Shown: positions 7,851 through 17,254 of the stretch, piece after piece
Layout of the letters: each line of letters begins with the position of its first letter
Position numbering within the stretch: the stretch's first letter is position 1
DNA from: Bog-159 sp035499555
GTDB taxonomy: Bacteria; Acidobacteriota; Terriglobia; Bryobacterales; Bryobacteraceae
Assembly (NCBI GenBank): GCA_035499555.1
Contig: DATJYO010000073.1
Span: 1 to 64,000 of the forward strand
DNA length: 64,000 nucleotides
Direction: 5' to 3'
The notes under the pieces: generated by a model
Told to the model about the DNA's origin: nothing
Database searches by the model: none
Seen by the model: the letters and a program-made list of their open reading frames with translations, nothing else
Translations under genes and position numbers: made by a program

Positions 7851-8648
7851 CTAGTGCGACGACCCGTACTTCAGCTCTCCCGCCGCGATGCGCACATCCA
7901 GCCGGTTCTCCCGTGGCGGCAGCGGACAGGTGGCGTAAGGCGTGAAGGCACAGGGCGGGTTGTAGGCTTTGTTGAAATCCAGATCTACGATGCCGTCCTT
8001 GGCCGCGGGCGTATCCAGAAACCGCCCGCTTCCATAAGTCTCCTTGCCGGCGGTCAGGTCGCGGAAGATAAAGAATAACTCGCCGGGGGTCTCGACTACC
8101 GGGGTCAGCCGTAGCTTCTTGCCCTGTAACTCGAATTCCACGAATCCCGGACTCGGCGTATTTTCCACCTGGCCCAGCACATTCAGAATCGGAATTTTGT
8201 GCGGCTGGGCGACCATGCGCGCTTTCACGCGATACGATTCGTCGATCGGAAAATAGTGCAGTCCGGTGAAACTCCGCCGCAGCGGGCTGTTGCGATCCTT
8301 CACGCGTATGCCCAGCTTGCCGCCGCGCGCGATCACGAACATGGTGCGGCTTCCCGCGGTTACCGTGTCGGGGCGGCCCGAAACGTCCGGCTGCAATTCG
8401 CGGAGCTTGCCGTCCACGCGCGCGCTGACTTTGCCGCCGCGAAGCTCGAACGTCGTGCCATCGACCGTGTTCACACCCTCGCGCAGCCAGACCAGATCCG
8501 TGACCGTGAGCCAGCCGTCATCGGCGGTGAGTGCCGCCTCGCGCTGGCGCCGCCATTGCTCGATCTGCGCGCGGTAAGGCCCGGCGGCGCGCAGGCATCC
8601 GCAGACGATCAGCGAAGCCGTGACGCCAGACCGCAGCCTGCGCCTCAA
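7851..8648 (-). CDS. DUF1684 domain protein
   Basis: 265 residues from a TTG whose last bases form the stop of the ZapA-like gene (TTGA overlap). A short hydrophobic N-terminus (GVTASLIVCGCLRAAG) looks like a signal or lipoprotein peptide. The DUF1684 core includes GWLTVTDLVWLREG, a central FPIDESYRVKARM and the late KAYNPPCAFTPYATCPLPPREN, which is the best conserved block of this family. The biochemical role is unknown. Upstream frame can be extended to 8846, but that part is antisense-like overlap with zapA and lacks domain character. It is the last gene of the rpmI-rplT-zapB-zapA run. Confidence 0.85.
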   Translation of the reverse strand: MRRRLRSGVTASLIVCGCLRAAGPYRAQIEQWRRQREAALTADDGWLTVTDLVWLREGVNTVDGTTFELRGGKVSARVDGKLRELQPDVSGRPDTVTAGSRTMFVIARGGKLGIRVKDRNSPLRRSFTGLHYFPIDESYRVKARMVAQPHKIPILNVLGQVENTPSPGFVEFELQGKKLRLTPVVETPGELFFIFRDLTAGKETYGSGRFLDTPAAKDGIVDLDFNKAYNPPCAFTPYATCPLPPRENRLDVRIAAGELKYGSSH

Positions 8649-8953
8649 GATCCTTCCTCGAGCGCCCGCTCCAGCAGTCCGGCGAACTCCTCGCTCTTGC
8701 GGTCCACGCGTTCTTTTAGTTGATTGAGATCGCGTTCCAACTCGCGCAGCCGGTCGGCGAGGTGGACGCAGGCCAGCACCGCGATGCGCGTCGAATCGGC
8801 GTTGGGGGATTTGGCCGCGATCGAAAGCATCAGCTCGTCCACCCACTGCGCCAGTTCTTCCACTTCCCGCGGATCGCCGGCGGTGAGCAGTGTATAAGAC
8901 TGGCTCAGGATGGTGACGCGGACCGGTCGTTTTTCGGGATTGCTGGCGGCCAC
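8645..8953 (-). CDS. zapA: ZapA-like cell division protein
   Basis: 102 residues, normal for ZapA. The N-terminal half has the ZapA globular signature (RPVRVTILSQSYTLLTAGDP, then VEELAQWVDELM). The second half is a long coiled coil. ZapA binds FtsZ and promotes Z-ring bundling in the cytoplasm. Its stop overlaps the start of the DUF1684 gene. The adjacent upstream gene encodes a short coiled-coil protein like ZapB, and ZapA and ZapB act together in other bacteria. The identification is by family pattern and context. Confidence 0.85.
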   Translation of the reverse strand: MAASNPEKRPVRVTILSQSYTLLTAGDPREVEELAQWVDELMLSIAAKSPNADSTRIAVLACVHLADRLRELERDLNQLKERVDRKSEEFAGLLERALEEGS

Positions 8954-8957
8954 CGCT

Positions 8958-9200
8958 TTAGCCGGCGCTGAGTTGGTCGATCTGACCCAACAGCTTCTCG
9001 ATGCGGCTGCGCACCTGCTTGCGCTCGTTGTGCAGACCCTTCAGTTCGTCCGCCAAGCGGGCTGCTTCGGCGCGCGCCTCGGCGGCTTCCTGCACGGCCG
9101 CATCCTTCTCCTGCCGTAGCCGGGCCACCACCTGCACCGCCTGCTGGATGCGCTGCTCCAGCGCCTGTAGGGAATCGGTCTCCTGTTCCACCAGACTCAT
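8958..9200 (-). CDS. Short coiled-coil protein, ZapB-like
   Basis: 80 residues from the ATG at 9200, which overlaps the rplT stop as ATGA. Nearly the whole protein is heptad-patterned coiled coil (SLQALEQRIQQAVQVVARL... to RSRIEKLLGQIDQL). There is no other domain. Size, composition and position directly before zapA suggest a ZapB-type division factor, which would bind ZapA and help arrange FtsZ. Coiled coils are weak evidence of homology, so the assignment is contextual. Confidence 0.7.
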   Translation of the reverse strand: MSLVEQETDSLQALEQRIQQAVQVVARLRQEKDAAVQEAAEARAEAARLADELKGLHNERKQVRSRIEKLLGQIDQLSAG

Positions 9201-9565
9201 CCGCCCGCCTGCTCCAGTGCCGCTTTGGCTTTCTCCACCAGCAGCCCGAAACCCGCCTCGTCGTGCGCGGCGACCTCCGCCAGCACCTTGCGGTCGAGCA
9301 TCACGCCCGCGGCCTTCAGGCCGTGCATGAACTTGCTGTACGATATGCCCGCCTGGCGGCAGCCCGCATTGATGCGCGCGATCCACAAAGAACGAAAATC
9401 GCGCTTCTTGTTGCGGCGGCCGACGTAGGCATATTTGAGAGCCTTCTCTACGGCTTCCTGCGCGGCGCGGTGCAGCTTGCTCTTGGTAAGAAAGTACCCG
9501 GACGCGCGTTCCAGTGTCTTATGGCGCGACGCCCGGCGTTTGGTTCCTCGTTTAACTCTGGGCAC
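9197..9565 (-). CDS. rplT: 50S ribosomal protein L20
   Basis: 122 residues, close to the usual 115-120. It begins MPRVKRGTKRRASRHKTLERASGYF and contains the strongly conserved RNKKRDFRSLWIARINAGCR block. L20 binds 23S rRNA and is needed early in large-subunit assembly. It follows rpmI by 75 bases in the normal order. infC, which usually precedes rpmI, is not next to them here. In some bacteria L20 represses its own operon through the leader; no such structure is obvious here. Confidence 0.98.
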   Translation of the reverse strand: MPRVKRGTKRRASRHKTLERASGYFLTKSKLHRAAQEAVEKALKYAYVGRRNKKRDFRSLWIARINAGCRQAGISYSKFMHGLKAAGVMLDRKVLAEVAAHDEAGFGLLVEKAKAALEQAGG

Positions 9566-9640
9566 GTTTCATCTCCTTATTTCATCGGCGGCGGATCGGG
9601 CACGTGCCGCGCGCTCCGTCCCCACGCCAGATCACTCCCG

Positions 9641-9835
9641 TCAGTACGGGATCATGCGCTGCAACGCCGGCTGGTTGGACGGGTCCGCCACTACGGCCTT
9701 GTGCAGCTTGCGTTTCCTTTTGCGCGCCTTCGACGTCAGGATGTGCCGCGCGAAGGCGTGATTGCGCACGACCTTGCCCGTCGCGGTCTTCTTGAAGCGT
9801 TTGGACGCACCCTTGTGGGTCTTCAACTTGGGCAT
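9641..9835 (-). CDS. rpmI: 50S ribosomal protein L35
   Basis: 64 residues starting MPKLKTHKGASKRFKKTATG, with the basic RNHAFARHILTSKARKRKRKL block. Both are diagnostic of L35. The frame stays open upstream to 9910, but the conserved start is at the ATG at 9835. It is the first gene of a minus-strand run with rplT and the division genes. It sits 82 bases from the preceding secreted-protein gene, which points the same way. Confidence 0.97.
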   Translation of the reverse strand: MPKLKTHKGASKRFKKTATGKVVRNHAFARHILTSKARKRKRKLHKAVVADPSNQPALQRMIPY

Positions 9836-9917
9836 AGATGTTCCTGGATTGCAAACCGGTGAATCTTTCAAAGTATAACAGGATTGGCGGGTTGCCCGCC
9901 ACCGCTCCACGCCGCTG

Positions 9918-10685
9918 CTAGCGGATGGCGAAGTCCCACACCTGCATGTTGGCCTTGCCGGTAGTGTACTCCACCACCGCGTACTCGCCGGGCGTCATCG
10001 GCTGCATCGGCCACAGTTTGTACAAGCCGTCCTGGGTCATCTGCTTGCGGAACACCTGCACTTCGATGGGTTCCTCGATGATCTCCTTGGTCACCGGCAC
10101 GATCGTCATCTTTTCCACCACGCGCATGTTATGCCCCGGCGTGAGTTTGACGATCCCGAAACGCTCCTCGCTCGAAAGCTGGATGTAAAACTCCTGCTCC
10201 CGGTTGGCCACCAGGTTTTTGGAGTGTTCTCCGTCCAGCTCCAGGGTAGCCTTGCCGGTCACCACCGGAATGGGCGCCAGCACTTTCAGGACATTGCGTC
10301 CTTTGTTCGAGTGCAGCTTGGATTCCGCCACCGGAATAATCTTCAGCGCCCCGTCCAGGATGTAGTAGACCCCCGGGTCGCGCGGGATCTTGGCGATCTC
10401 GGCGCGTGCCTCCCGCTTGGCCTCCTCTTCGTCCGCGATCTCCTTGGTCTCCTGGTCCATTTGCGTTTTGCGCTCGGCCACTTCCTCTTCCGTGCGTTTC
10501 AAATCCACCATCGCCAGCGGGATCTCTTCCCACTGGCTGCGCTCTACGCTGTAGAACCGGACGCGGTCGCTTGCCACCTGGTACTCGCGCACGAGCTGGT
10601 ACCCGCCGTCTTTCAGGTATAGCTTGATATTCGCGGCGAACGCCGCCACGGCCGCCAAAAACAGCACGATGAGCGTTCTGCGCAT
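9918..10685 (-). CDS. Exported protein of unknown function
   Basis: 255 residues with a signal peptide at 1-18 (LIVLFLAAVAAFAA). Residues about 20-60 read as a short beta domain (IKLYLKDGGYQLVREYQ). A charged coiled coil follows at about 63-100, then a beta-rich domain ending GEYAVVEYTTGKANMQVWDF. I do not recognise the family; similar acidobacterial proteins are annotated hypothetical. It could be an envelope or surface-associated protein. It lies between the divergent aldo/keto reductase gene and rpmI. Confidence 0.8.
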   Translation of the reverse strand: MRRTLIVLFLAAVAAFAANIKLYLKDGGYQLVREYQVASDRVRFYSVERSQWEEIPLAMVDLKRTEEEVAERKTQMDQETKEIADEEEAKREARAEIAKIPRDPGVYYILDGALKIIPVAESKLHSNKGRNVLKVLAPIPVVTGKATLELDGEHSKNLVANREQEFYIQLSSEERFGIVKLTPGHNMRVVEKMTIVPVTKEIIEEPIEVQVFRKQMTQDGLYKLWPMQPMTPGEYAVVEYTTGKANMQVWDFAIR

Positions 10686-10741
10686 GTTCTCTATGACCAG
10701 TCTAACGCCGGACGGGTTTCAGGTTCTTATAATGAAGACTC

Positions 10742-11710
10742 ATGCAATATCGAAAACTCGGAAAAACCGGATTCGAGGTCAGTGAAGTCGGATACGGAGC
10801 CTGGGGCATTGGCGGAATGCAATGGCTGGGCGGCAATGACGGCGAGTCGCTGCAGGCGTTGCGGCGCGCCATCGATCTGGGGCTGAATTTCATCGACACG
10901 GCGCTGGCGTACGGGGCGGGGCACAGCGAGAAGCTGGTCGGAGAAGTGGTGCGCAGTGCCGGCCGCCGCATCTACGTGGCCACCAAGGTCCCGCCCAAAA
11001 ACCTGCTGTGGCCGGCCCGCCCCGGCATCGGCATCGAGCAGGTGTTCCCGTACGATTACATCCTGCGCTCCGCCGAGCGCAGCCTGCAGAATCTGGCGCT
11101 CGATACCATCGACCTGCTGCAACTGCACGTCTGGAACCCGGAGTGGATCGCGCGGGACGAATGGCGGCGCGGCCTGGAAGATTTGAAGCGCTCCGGCAAA
11201 GTCCGCGCGGTGGGCATCTCCATCAACGACCATCAGCCGGATTCGGCGCTCGAAATCATCGAAACCGGCCTGATCGATACCGTTCAGGTGATCTACAACA
11301 TTTTCGATCAGACGCCCGAGAGCAACCTGTTCCCGCTGGCGCAGGCCCGTAGCATCGGCGTGATCGCGCGCGTGCCGTTCGACGAAGGCAGCCTGACCGG
11401 CAAAATCGACGAGCATACCCGCTTCCAGCCGGGCGACTTCCGCGAAGGCTATTTCAAGGGCGACCGCAAGCGCCAGGTGCGCGAGCACGTGGAAGCTCTG
11501 CTACGCGATCTCGGCGCGAACGCCGCCGCGCTGCCGGCCATCGCCCTGCGCTTCTGCCTCTCCCAGCCGGCGGTGTCGACCGTCATTCCCGGCATGCGCA
11601 CCATCCGCAACGCCGAAGCCAACTGCGCCGTCCCGGCCGCCGGCCCGCTTCCGCCTGAGACTGTGGCCGTTCTCCGGCGCCACGTCTGGAATCGCAACTT
11701 CTACGATTAG
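10742..11710 (+). CDS. Aldo/keto reductase
   Basis: 322 residues forming a TIM-barrel oxidoreductase that reduces carbonyl substrates with NAD(P)H in the cytoplasm. The catalytic tetrad is visible: Asp52 and Tyr57 in FIDTALAYG, Lys82 in VATKVPP, and His119 in LLQLHVWN. The C-terminal TVIPGMRTIRNAEAN contains the nucleotide-binding Arg expected near the end. The substrate cannot be told. Its stop overlaps the stop of the convergent DUF5107 gene by three bases, so no terminator fits between the two. Confidence 0.93.
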   Translation: MQYRKLGKTGFEVSEVGYGAWGIGGMQWLGGNDGESLQALRRAIDLGLNFIDTALAYGAGHSEKLVGEVVRSAGRRIYVATKVPPKNLLWPARPGIGIEQVFPYDYILRSAERSLQNLALDTIDLLQLHVWNPEWIARDEWRRGLEDLKRSGKVRAVGISINDHQPDSALEIIETGLIDTVQVIYNIFDQTPESNLFPLAQARSIGVIARVPFDEGSLTGKIDEHTRFQPGDFREGYFKGDRKRQVREHVEALLRDLGANAAALPAIALRFCLSQPAVSTVIPGMRTIRNAEANCAVPAAGPLPPETVAVLRRHVWNRNFYD

Positions 11711-14700
11711 TCCGGCAGTCCCGTGCCGGCCATCGCCAGGCGCGCCAGGTGATGGGACATGTGCCGGTCCGGCAGCAGAAACGTCTGGCGGAAACCGGCC
11801 CACGCCGCAGACTTTTGGCCCAGCGCCGCTTGGATGGTACCGGCCACATAAGGCGAGCCGGACTCGGCGCGCGGCAGGGCCGTCTCCGCCCTCTGGTGCC
11901 ACGCTGCCTGATCGTAGCCGTCCAGCTTCCTGGCCGCGCCCCAGGCCCACACCAGGTCCGCCGTTCCGGCGGCCTGTGCCACGCGACGCCAGCGCTCCTT
12001 CGCCTGATTCTCGCGCCCGCAGCGCGACTCCACCTGCCCGATCAAATACTGTGTCCGCGCCGCATCCACGAACACCGCCAAGCCATCCTTGGTGAACGGT
12101 AGACCGGGCGCCTCGTGCGCGAGGCTATCCGTCAACGCCAGGGCCGCGTCGCACTTTCCGCCGGCGGCTTCCGCCAGCGCCTGCATGGTCTTCACTTCGA
12201 CCCACACCTGGCGCACGTTCGTCCCGCCCTCTTCCCGCGCGAAGAAGCGATCGTGGAACAGCGCCGTGGCGCCCTCGAAATCGCGATCCTCGGCGCGCTC
12301 CAGCGCCAGCGCGTAGACCAGCTCCGCGGGCATGTGCGGCAGGTCCGGATACTGCGCCAGCGATGCCGACAGTTCGCGCGCCGGCCGCCCCATCTGGCTG
12401 AGCGATTCGTCGATGCCTTCGTAGAGCTTCACGTTCAGCGGATCGATGGGCAGTCCTTCGCGGAAAGCTTCCAGCGCCCCGGCCGGATCGTGCTTCTCGC
12501 GCAGCAGCGCGCGACCGATATCCGCATCGAGCACCGGGATCGCCGCCTTGGCCTGCCGCGCTGCGTTCCACTCGGCCAGCGCATCGTCGGTCATGCCGCG
12601 CGCGAAAAGCTGGGTGCCCAGCAGATACCGCGCAGTCATATCGTCCGGATTCGTGCGCACCACCGCGCGCAGCACTTCCAGATCTTCCGCCCGGCTGGGA
12701 AAGATGTATAGAGTGGATAGCTTCCGCGCCATGGCATAGTCAGCCGCCGGCGATTCACCGAGCTTCGCGCGGCAATAGCCGCGATAATACGCCACCAGCG
12801 GGTGATTTTGCGGCAGAACTGCCCCTGGCTCGCTCTGGTCCGCGGGGAGCGGATGGAAATCGCCCGCCAGCAGATCTACGGCCGCCCGGTACAAGCCCAG
12901 CCGCATATACTGGGCTGCCGCGTTCAGGACCCGGTCGGGATTCGAGTCATAAGCCACCGGCCGAATCCCTGTGCCACCGTGTTCCAACGCGGCAGTCTCT
13001 TCTTCGACGCGGCGATCGCTCTTCGCCGCCCGCAGGCACGCCAGCGCGCCTGGCCGGTCCCCCGCGCGTGCCAGCAACTCTCCCAGCTTCAGAGCCGCCG
13101 CCGTATGCCAAGACGGCAGCCGCGCCGCCGCTTCATATTGCGTCCGGGCCTTCGCGGACTCCCCCACGCCATCGTATGCCAGCCCCAGATAATACGCGAT
13201 CTCCGGATCGGTCGTCGCTGCCGCCGCAGCCGGCTCCAGGTCGCGGATAGCCTCTGCGTAGCGCTGCAGAATCACTAACAGCCGTCCGGCCGCGACGTTC
13301 TGTCCGCCGTCCCGATAGGTCTTTAATGCCCCCAGTAAATCGCCCTGCAGTTCCTGCTCCTTGCCGCGCGCCAGCGCATCTTTCAAAACAGGATGCGGCT
13401 GGGGCCCAGTGTGTACTTCCGATGCGGGCGTCCAGTCGTACTCGCCCTCCGTCTGCCGCATGAGCGCCTCCCGGTGCGCATCCAGGAGCTCGAAGGTGTA
13501 CGGACCCCGCCCCGCATTCTCGATTTTGCGTGTCCAGGTGTGCTCGGGCGCCAGGGTGACGGTCTCCTCGGCGGCCACCCGCTTCCCCTCCAGGATGCGC
13601 ACGCGCACGCCCTCCATCCGCCGGTTCGCATTGAACGCCGCCACCAGCGCCCCGTCGCGGCGGGTCAGGTTCAGCACGCCCGCCAGGTTCGCCCGCGCGA
13701 TCCCGCCAATGCCCCGCGCCGGCATCCAATACTCGGTGAACCGTATCGTCTGCCGCGGCTCCAGGAGCGCGTACGTCTCCTGGTTGCGGAACAGCCCCGC
13801 CTGCACCTCCACGTACGCGCTGTCGTTGTCCGAGAGCGCCCGCCGCCAGTCGAGGCCATCCGCGTCCACGCCCCACGACCAGATCTTCTTGGCTGGCAGT
13901 TCGCGGTAATCCGCATAGTGCACGGTGCCGGTGTCGGTATCCGGACGCCAGATGCCCATGAACGGTTCGCGGCTGCCGTAGACGAAGCGGGACACCGGTC
14001 CGTCCGTCTGGTTGCGGATCAGGCTCAAGTCCTTGCCCGTCGAATCCACCGGCCAGGTATCGATGTCCGCGAAGCCGTGCGCCGCCGTGAATCGCATGGG
14101 ATAGCAGATCCGCGAATCGTCCTTCACCTCCACGCCGGCGTTGTTCCACCAGTAGAACCGGTGCCGCACGTCGCTGCGGTTGTCCAGCGTGACGTGCTCC
14201 TCCAGCACCGTGCTGCCCGGGCGCAGCCGCAGTTCCACCTGCCACTCCATGCCGTACACCCGGTCGATGTTGCTCACCCACACCGCCGCGCTGCCGTCTT
14301 GGTCGGTCGCGAAGGAGAACTCCACCGGCGACATGGACACCCAGTTGTGCGACACCGGAAAATTGAACTCGATGCCGAACGCCGCCCACGCCCCGCGATA
14401 TCCGATGTTGGCCTTTTTGATCGACGGATTGGCGTAGAACATCGGCTGCCCGCTGATCTTGTCGACGCACGTATACAGGTGTCCGCCGATATCCGGCAGG
14501 ATCGAACACTTCAGATATTCGTTCTCCAGGTACACCGCGCGCCAGGCGTGCGGCGCGCGCACGCCGGTCAGGTTCTCCCTGAGGGTGTACGGGTAGTTGT
14601 ACCGCCCGGTGGCAAAAGCGTCGAACGGCGGGTTGCGGTCCGGCGCGCCTTCTTCGTACGTGGGCAGGGTGAGCGTGCCCTGCCAGACCCGCACCGCCGC

Positions 14701-14751
14701 ATGTGCCGGCGGCAGTATCATGAGTCCCAATAGGGCTATGGAAAGTCGCAT
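11707..14751 (-). CDS. Exported DUF5107/TPR protein
   Basis: 1014 residues. A signal peptide covers 1-18. The DUF5107 domain, a large beta domain resembling sugar-epimerase/mutarotase-type beta-sandwich proteins, runs from about 25 to 340 (ILPDIGGHLYTCVDK, GIEFNFPVSHNWVSMSPVEF, WWNNAGVEVKDDSR). A beta linker follows, then TPR-type helix pairs from about 455 to the end (AYYLGLAYDGVGESAKARTQY). Related proteins are thought to act on extracellular or periplasmic glycans, but no reaction is proven. It stands alone on the minus strand. A carbohydrate role is inference. Confidence 0.85.
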   Translation of the reverse strand: MRLSIALLGLMILPPAHAAVRVWQGTLTLPTYEEGAPDRNPPFDAFATGRYNYPYTLRENLTGVRAPHAWRAVYLENEYLKCSILPDIGGHLYTCVDKISGQPMFYANPSIKKANIGYRGAWAAFGIEFNFPVSHNWVSMSPVEFSFATDQDGSAAVWVSNIDRVYGMEWQVELRLRPGSTVLEEHVTLDNRSDVRHRFYWWNNAGVEVKDDSRICYPMRFTAAHGFADIDTWPVDSTGKDLSLIRNQTDGPVSRFVYGSREPFMGIWRPDTDTGTVHYADYRELPAKKIWSWGVDADGLDWRRALSDNDSAYVEVQAGLFRNQETYALLEPRQTIRFTEYWMPARGIGGIARANLAGVLNLTRRDGALVAAFNANRRMEGVRVRILEGKRVAAEETVTLAPEHTWTRKIENAGRGPYTFELLDAHREALMRQTEGEYDWTPASEVHTGPQPHPVLKDALARGKEQELQGDLLGALKTYRDGGQNVAAGRLLVILQRYAEAIRDLEPAAAAATTDPEIAYYLGLAYDGVGESAKARTQYEAAARLPSWHTAAALKLGELLARAGDRPGALACLRAAKSDRRVEEETAALEHGGTGIRPVAYDSNPDRVLNAAAQYMRLGLYRAAVDLLAGDFHPLPADQSEPGAVLPQNHPLVAYYRGYCRAKLGESPAADYAMARKLSTLYIFPSRAEDLEVLRAVVRTNPDDMTARYLLGTQLFARGMTDDALAEWNAARQAKAAIPVLDADIGRALLREKHDPAGALEAFREGLPIDPLNVKLYEGIDESLSQMGRPARELSASLAQYPDLPHMPAELVYALALERAEDRDFEGATALFHDRFFAREEGGTNVRQVWVEVKTMQALAEAAGGKCDAALALTDSLAHEAPGLPFTKDGLAVFVDAARTQYLIGQVESRCGRENQAKERWRRVAQAAGTADLVWAWGAARKLDGYDQAAWHQRAETALPRAESGSPYVAGTIQAALGQKSAAWAGFRQTFLLPDRHMSHHLARLAMAGTGLPD

Positions 14752-14869
14752 ATCGAGTAATGCACTCGAACCGCATTCTAACCCGGCACGGGCGGTACTT
14801 CGACCCTACCGATAGGACCCGCGATTTCCGTCCTAAATCCGCGCCCGCACGCTACGATCGGTTCCAGGA

Positions 14870-15973
14870 ATGCGAATCTCCCGCTTGCCCTACCGCTGGC
14901 TGGCCGCCGGCTACCTGATGGCCGGAATGGCCCTGGCCCAGAACGCTCCCCTGCACCGCCTGGTCCTCGAACCCGGAGTCCTCAGCCGTTCCGTGCATCT
15001 GGCGGATTTCAATGGCGACGGACGGCTGGATGTCGCCGTGCTGAACGGCAGCGAAACCGGACCGGGCAGCCTGGCCGTGATGCTCCGCAACCGCGGCGGT
15101 TATACGGCTCCCATCGTGACCCCTACTGGCGGTTTCGGCTCCTGGAGCATGGCGGTGGCGGACTTCAACGGCGACGGAAAGATGGATGCCGCCGTGACCA
15201 ACAATCGCACCGGCAACGTCACCATCCTGCTCGGCAGGGGCAATGGCACGTTCCGCGCCGCGGGCTTCTTTTCCACGCACGTCGGACCCACGGCCATCCA
15301 AGCCGCCGACTTCAATCACGACGGCCGCCTGGATCTGGCGGTAGTGAACAGCGGTTCGGGCGACGTGACCATCCTGCTGGGCAAGGGCGACGGCACCTTC
15401 ACCACGGGTGCGAGCGTCTACCTGGGCAGTTCGCCCACCGACGTCGCGGTAGCAGACTTCAATGGCGACGGCATCCCCGACCTGGCCGTGACCAACGGCG
15501 CCATGTTCCTGCAAGTCGCGGTCGTGCTGCTCGGCAATGGCGACGGCACCTTCCACATCGGCCAGAGTGCGACCACCGGAACCGAGCCCTTCGCATTAGT
15601 TGCCGGCGCCTTCAGCCGTTTCGGCAGATCCGACCTGGCGATAGCGAATTTGGCCTCGAACGATATATCCGTACTGGCCGGCAACGGCGATGGAACGTTC
15701 CAACCCGCGGCCGCCTATGCCGCCGGAAACGGTCCCGCCGCTATTGCCGCGGCGGACTTCAATCGCGACGGCGTGCCGGATCTGGCGGTCTGCAACGATA
15801 TGTCGGGCGACGTTTCCATCTACCTGGGCAACGGCGACGGAACCTTTCGGCCCGCCCGCGGCTTTGCGACGGGAGGCTCGCCAACCTCCATCGCCGTGGG
15901 AGATCTGAATGGCGATGGCAGAATGGACGTCGCCACCGCCGGACCCGACGGTGTAATCCTGCTGTTCCCCTGA
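14870..15973 (+). CDS. FG-GAP/VCBS repeat exported protein
   Basis: 367 residues with an N-terminal signal peptide ending near ALAQN. Six clear repeats share DFNGDGRLDVAV-type calcium-binding loops (variants DFNHDGRLDLAV, DFNRDGVPDLAV, DLNGDGRMDVAT), each followed by a LLGNGDGTF strand. A seventh, worn repeat reads FSRFGRSDLAIAN. These fold as an integrin-like beta-propeller; seven repeats match a seven-bladed propeller. The protein is probably secreted and calcium-stabilised. Ligand unknown. A fragment of a similar repeat occurs near 50.5 kb. Confidence 0.93.
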   Translation: MRISRLPYRWLAAGYLMAGMALAQNAPLHRLVLEPGVLSRSVHLADFNGDGRLDVAVLNGSETGPGSLAVMLRNRGGYTAPIVTPTGGFGSWSMAVADFNGDGKMDAAVTNNRTGNVTILLGRGNGTFRAAGFFSTHVGPTAIQAADFNHDGRLDLAVVNSGSGDVTILLGKGDGTFTTGASVYLGSSPTDVAVADFNGDGIPDLAVTNGAMFLQVAVVLLGNGDGTFHIGQSATTGTEPFALVAGAFSRFGRSDLAIANLASNDISVLAGNGDGTFQPAAAYAAGNGPAAIAAADFNRDGVPDLAVCNDMSGDVSIYLGNGDGTFRPARGFATGGSPTSIAVGDLNGDGRMDVATAGPDGVILLFP

Positions 15974-15990
15974 ATGCCAGCCGCCGCAGC

Positions 15991-17247
15991 TTACGCCGCG
16001 GCCCGCGCCGCTTCCACGGTCCGCCGGATATCTTCGTCGGTGTGCGCCGCCGAGACGAACGCGGCCTCGAACTGCGACGGCGGCAGATAGATCCCCTGCT
16101 CCAGCATGCGGCGATGGAATGCCCCGAACCGCGCGGTATCGGCGCGCTTGGCCGACTCCCAGTCGGTCACCGGCTGATCTGTGAAGAACCAGGTGAACAT
16201 GGCGCCCACCCGGTTCGTCGTGACGCCGGCCGGCCCGCCGCCTGCCACCGCCGCCGACTTCGCCTCCAGCTCGCCGTACACTTCCGGGTGCGTTTTCAGA
16301 TAGCGCAGCATGGCCAGTCCCGCCGCCACCGCCAGCGGATTGCCCGAAAGCGTGCCCGCCTGGTAGATGGGACCCGCCGGCGCCACCCGGCTCATGATGT
16401 CCGCGCGTCCGCCATAGGCCCCGATCGGCAAACCGCCGCCGATCACCTTGCCCAGCGTCGTCAGATCCGGGCGGACGCCGTAACGCGCCTGCGCGCCGCC
16501 GTACGCCACCCGGAAGCCGGTCATCACTTCGTCGATGATCAGCAGCGCGCCATGCCGGGTAGTGATCTCGCGCAACGCCTCCAGAAATCCCGGCTGCGGC
16601 GGAACGCATCCCATGTTGCCCACCACCGGCTCCGCGATCACCGCCGCGATCCGGCCGCCGTGCGTCCGAAATGCCGCCTCCACCGCCTCCACCGAGTTGA
16701 AGCGCAACGCCAACGTGGTGTCCGTAAAGCCCCGCGGCACACCCTGCGTATCCGCGATGCCCAGCGTGGCCAAGCCCGATCCGGCCTTGACCAGGAGCGA
16801 ATCTACGTGGCCGTGATAGCAGCCCTCGAATTTTACGATCAGGTCGCGGCCGGTGAATCCGCGGGCCACGCGCAGCGCCGACATGGTGGCCTCCGTGCCG
16901 GAGTTCACCAGCCGGACCATTTCCATGGAAGGCACCGCCTCCCGGATGGCCTCCGCCATCTCGACTTCCCGTTCCGTCGGCGCGCCGAAACTGGTGCCGG
17001 TTTCGAGCGCCTCGCGCACCGCCGACACGATCGCCGGATGCCGGTGGCCCAGCAGCAGCGGCCCCCACGACCCGACATAGTCGATGTACTCGTTCCCGTC
17101 CGCGTCGAACAGGTGCGATCCTTCGCCGCGGGCGATGAACGGCGGGTTGCCGCCCACGCTGCGAAACGCCCGCACGGGAGAGTTGACGCCTCCCGGAATC
17201 AGTTGTTGCGCTTTTTGGAAAAGGGCTTCCGATCTGGCTCGGTTCAT
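15991..17247 (-). CDS. hemL: Glutamate-1-semialdehyde 2,1-aminomutase
   Basis: 418 residues, near the usual 425-430. It converts glutamate-1-semialdehyde to 5-aminolevulinate, the start of the C5 haem pathway, in the cytoplasm with PLP. The opening LIPGGVNSPVRAF is diagnostic. Asp239 in LLIIDEVMTGFR contacts the PLP ring, and Lys267 in TTLGKVIGGGLPIGAYGG is the Schiff-base lysine. It lies 8 bases after the flavoprotein gene on the same strand, so co-transcription is likely. The haem link fits the nearby cytochrome gene only loosely. Confidence 0.96.
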   Translation of the reverse strand: MNRARSEALFQKAQQLIPGGVNSPVRAFRSVGGNPPFIARGEGSHLFDADGNEYIDYVGSWGPLLLGHRHPAIVSAVREALETGTSFGAPTEREVEMAEAIREAVPSMEMVRLVNSGTEATMSALRVARGFTGRDLIVKFEGCYHGHVDSLLVKAGSGLATLGIADTQGVPRGFTDTTLALRFNSVEAVEAAFRTHGGRIAAVIAEPVVGNMGCVPPQPGFLEALREITTRHGALLIIDEVMTGFRVAYGGAQARYGVRPDLTTLGKVIGGGLPIGAYGGRADIMSRVAPAGPIYQAGTLSGNPLAVAAGLAMLRYLKTHPEVYGELEAKSAAVAGGGPAGVTTNRVGAMFTWFFTDQPVTDWESAKRADTARFGAFHRRMLEQGIYLPPSQFEAAFVSAAHTDEDIRRTVEAARAAA

Positions 17248-17254
17248 GCTTGAA

